Assembly: GCA_035341855.1 (NCBI GenBank)
Contig: DAOQWA010000006.1
Span: 40,975-104,974, forward strand
From: QQVM01 sp035341855
GTDB lineage: Bacteria; Bacteroidota; Bacteroidia; AKYH767-A; 2013-40CM-41-45
DNA: 64,000 bases
Direction of reading: 5' to 3'
The notes below the pieces were generated by a model. The model was given only the letters and a program-made list of their open reading frames with translations. It did not search any database and had not been told where the DNA came from. Position numbers and translations under genes: made by a program. The stretch's first letter is position 1. Each line of letters opens with the position of its first letter. Below are positions 62,180 to 64,000 of this stretch, in pieces.

Positions 62180-63736
62180 CTATAAAACTTCGATTTCTTT
62201 TTCTCTAAGATAAGATGTCACTTGTCTTATGTCTTTGAAAAGAGGTCGGTCTTCAACAAATTTTGGACAAATGCTTCTGAGCTCATTGTACATTTTTTGT
62301 GCCTGACCGGAAAGTTTCTGTGAACAGTTTGTGTGATCAATGGCCTGAATTAGTGCTATGACCTGAACGGCAAGAACTTCAAATGCATTATTGATCACCT
62401 TTCTGGTAATTAATGCAGCGTTTGCGCCCATGCTCACGATATCCTGATTGTCATTATTATTCGGAATACTGTGCACATAAGTTGGCATAGAAAGAGTCTG
62501 ACATTCTGCCACAGTTGAAGTAGCAGTGAATTGCATACCCTGTGAACCATAGTTCAGTCCGAGTTTTCCTAAGTTGACAAATGGTGGCAGCTTTTGATTC
62601 AACTTATCATTCAGAAGAAAGTTAAGTTGTCGTTCAGCCAACATAGCTAATTTGGTAATGGAAATTTTCAATTTATCCATCTCCAGAGCAACATAGTCAC
62701 CGTGGAAATTTCCTCCGTGATAAATATTCCGGTTTTCTGAATCAATGACAGGATTATCATTCACAGAATTCACTTCATGCATCACCACTTTTTCTGCTGC
62801 TCTGATGGTATCATAGATGGGACCCAATATTTGAGGAACGCAACGGAGAGAATAGTACTCTTGCACCTTCTCCTCCACTATATCCACCTCAATCTTGGAA
62901 CCCTGATACAAGTGATCCGTACGTTTACGGATCATCTTGCTGTCACTCACCATTTCAGTCATAGCCTTTGCAATGCTGAGCTGACCATAATGCAACTTAA
63001 CCGAATTCAATTCAGTCGAGAAATGATCGTCAAATGCCTCAACTAACTCATTGATACAAGTAGAAATTAATACCGACCAGTTGATCAATTTCTTTGCATA
63101 GATCAAATTGACAACACTGATACCGGTCATAGCAGAAGTTCCGTTCAATAATGCTATGCCTTCTCTCTGATGAATCTCAACAGGATTTATATTCTCCTTT
63201 TTAAAAACCTCTGAAGAGTTTTCTAATGCACCTTTGTACATCACTTCACCTTCACCAATGAGGGCGAGTGCCAAATGGGCTAATTGCACCAAATCACCGG
63301 AAGCGCCTACACCTCCGTGTTCATACACGCAAGGATTAATATTTTTGTTGATTAGTTCACGAAGAGTTGTGAGCAGATCATTGCTAACACCGGAATAACC
63401 CTTCATTAAAGAACTTAATCTTGCAATCATTAAGGCTTTGATATCAATTTCTGCTATCATGGAACCTGAACCAGAGCAATGACTGCGAATGAGATTAAAC
63501 TGCAACTGTCTCAGATCCTTATCAGCAATTTTATATTGAGCCATCGGACCGAAGCCGGTATTGATACCATAAATCAACTTACCGCTGGAAAACTCCTTAA
63601 GAAATGAAAAGTTCTCTGCTGTCTTGTTCAACGCCTTTTCAGACAAACCGATTTGTTGGTCTTTGAAAAGCAGCAAATACATGTCATCCAGAGTCAACTC
63701 CTTCTCACCTAATTCAACCATATCTACTTCAACCAT
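62180..63736 (-). CDS. Tyrosine ammonia-lyase (HAL/PAL family)
   Basis: 518 residues of the aromatic ammonia-lyase family. The MIO cofactor triad is Ala145-Ser146-Gly147 in GGVGASGDLVQLAHLAL; catalytic Tyr56 lies in IYGINTGFGPMAQ; NGTSAMTG, YSLRCVPQILGP and NNNDNQDIVSMGANAA are all present. The selectivity pair is Ser85-His86 (LIRSHCSGSG). This matches, by recall, the tyrosine ammonia-lyase of Flavobacterium johnsoniae, also a flexirubin producer, rather than typical TAL with a single His. It would give 4-coumarate as starter. It is the first gene of the cluster seen here. Histidine ammonia-lyase activity is the alternative, but no hut genes are near. Confidence 0.9.
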   Translation of the reverse strand: MVEVDMVELGEKELTLDDMYLLLFKDQQIGLSEKALNKTAENFSFLKEFSSGKLIYGINTGFGPMAQYKIADKDLRQLQFNLIRSHCSGSGSMIAEIDIKALMIARLSSLMKGYSGVSNDLLTTLRELINKNINPCVYEHGGVGASGDLVQLAHLALALIGEGEVMYKGALENSSEVFKKENINPVEIHQREGIALLNGTSAMTGISVVNLIYAKKLINWSVLISTCINELVEAFDDHFSTELNSVKLHYGQLSIAKAMTEMVSDSKMIRKRTDHLYQGSKIEVDIVEEKVQEYYSLRCVPQILGPIYDTIRAAEKVVMHEVNSVNDNPVIDSENRNIYHGGNFHGDYVALEMDKLKISITKLAMLAERQLNFLLNDKLNQKLPPFVNLGKLGLNYGSQGMQFTATSTVAECQTLSMPTYVHSIPNNNDNQDIVSMGANAALITRKVINNAFEVLAVQVIALIQAIDHTNCSQKLSGQAQKMYNELRSICPKFVEDRPLFKDIRQVTSYLREKEIEVL

Positions 63737-63753
63737 TGTTATTTAGATCAAAA

Positions 63754-63774
63754 CAGACCTTAAAATAAGGCCTG
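63754..63774 (-). promoter_or_regulatory. Hairpin upstream of the tyrosine ammonia-lyase gene
   Basis: CAGGCCTTA and TAAGGTCTG pair over nine positions (one G-U) around a 3-nt loop, with TGTTTTGAT next on the minus strand. It is 18 nt before the start codon. It may end an upstream transcript, attenuate the cluster, or be an operator. Confidence 0.5.
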
Positions 63775-63812
63775 TCGAAAATGATGCGAAAAGTAGCTCA
63801 AATTAATGGAAC

Positions 63813-63926
63813 TTACAATCTTAGTTTGGCTACGGAATCAAGGCTGTATTTGCTTGCAAAATGCACATCTGCAATATCGCAATCATTGATCAATCTTTTA
63901 TTTAGATTATCAGTCGTATAAGTCAT
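63813..63926 (-). CDS. Possible 37-residue ORF upstream of the cluster
   Basis: An ATG at 63926 opens 37 codons to a TAA at 63813 (starts MTYTTDNLNKRLINDCD, ends SVAKLRL), with an in-frame stop three codons upstream. The composition is protein-like and the hairpin at 63754-63774 lies 38 nt after its stop, where a terminator would be. No family was recognised. The rest of 63775-64000 shows nothing else I can support. Confidence 0.2.
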   Translation of the reverse strand: MTYTTDNLNKRLINDCDIADVHFASKYSLDSVAKLRL

Positions 63927-64000
63927 TATGTTTCATTGAAGCAGATATTGAGCTTTTTTGAAAAAATTATATAAACCTTAGCCATAACAAAAAACTCCGG

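Noticed and set aside
1..64000. tRNA, rRNA, CRISPR array, IS element, prophage or toxin-antitoxin pair
   Set aside because: Intergenic gaps were read for cloverleaf ends, direct repeats and transposase-like proteins and none was found; covariance-model searches could not be run.

Overview
The window reads as a chromosomal segment of a Bacteroidota bacterium. The DNA is AT-rich. Several genes start without a Shine-Dalgarno sequence, and good matches to the Bacteroidota promoter (TTTG - about 19 nt - TAnnTTTG) are visible, for example at 16939-16969. The gene content agrees: a type IX secretion sorting domain, an Mpl-type ligase, DUF1573, DUF5686 and DUF4833 proteins, a flexirubin-type pigment cluster and an inositol-lipid operon. 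I cannot fix the order or genus. No tRNA, rRNA, CRISPR array, insertion sequence or prophage was recognised.

Region 1 (1-30941) is mostly housekeeping. It holds an ABC-F ATPase (cut by the window edge), mgtE, an alpha/beta hydrolase, DUF1573 and mpl, an MBL hydrolase, comEC, the surE-lpxB operon, hsp20, a large coiled-coil protein, an HMG-CoA lyase-like enzyme, a TPR protein with ribH, a T9SS cargo protein, the ligA-DUF-dapA operon, prmC, ribD with an M42 peptidase, a thioesterase, a 5'-nucleotidase split into two genes in reversed domain order, dnaA and a GNAT-like protein.

Region 2 (30995-38718) is a tight minus-strand operon. A TetR regulator is followed by myo-inositol-1-phosphate synthase, a PgpA-type phosphatase, GtrA, a DUF5686 outer-membrane protein, a CDP-alcohol phosphatidyltransferase, DUF4833 and an Aur1/PAP2-type membrane protein. 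This is the enzyme set expected for making phosphatidylinositol from glucose-6-phosphate and moving the inositol-phosphate head group onto another lipid, plausibly a ceramide. A perfect 16-bp palindrome lies just upstream of the TetR start codon.

Region 3 (38840-63736) is an uninterrupted 24-gene, 25-kb minus-strand cluster for an aryl polyene of the flexirubin type. Tyrosine ammonia-lyase makes 4-coumarate and a PaaK-like ligase activates it. Two ACPs, three active ketosynthases, one cysteine-less chain-length-factor-like ketosynthase, one half-length ketosynthase-like protein, FabG and two hot-dog dehydratases build the polyene. A methyltransferase, a flavin-dependent halogenase-like enzyme and a CrtI-like oxidoreductase probably tailor it. 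Acyltransferases, a C45 Ntn-hydrolase, LolA, a lipoprotein, GT2-DUF2062 and a 1281-residue MMPL-PlsC-methyltransferase fusion probably handle transfer, export and membrane placement. The dialkylresorcinol genes darA and darB are not in the window.
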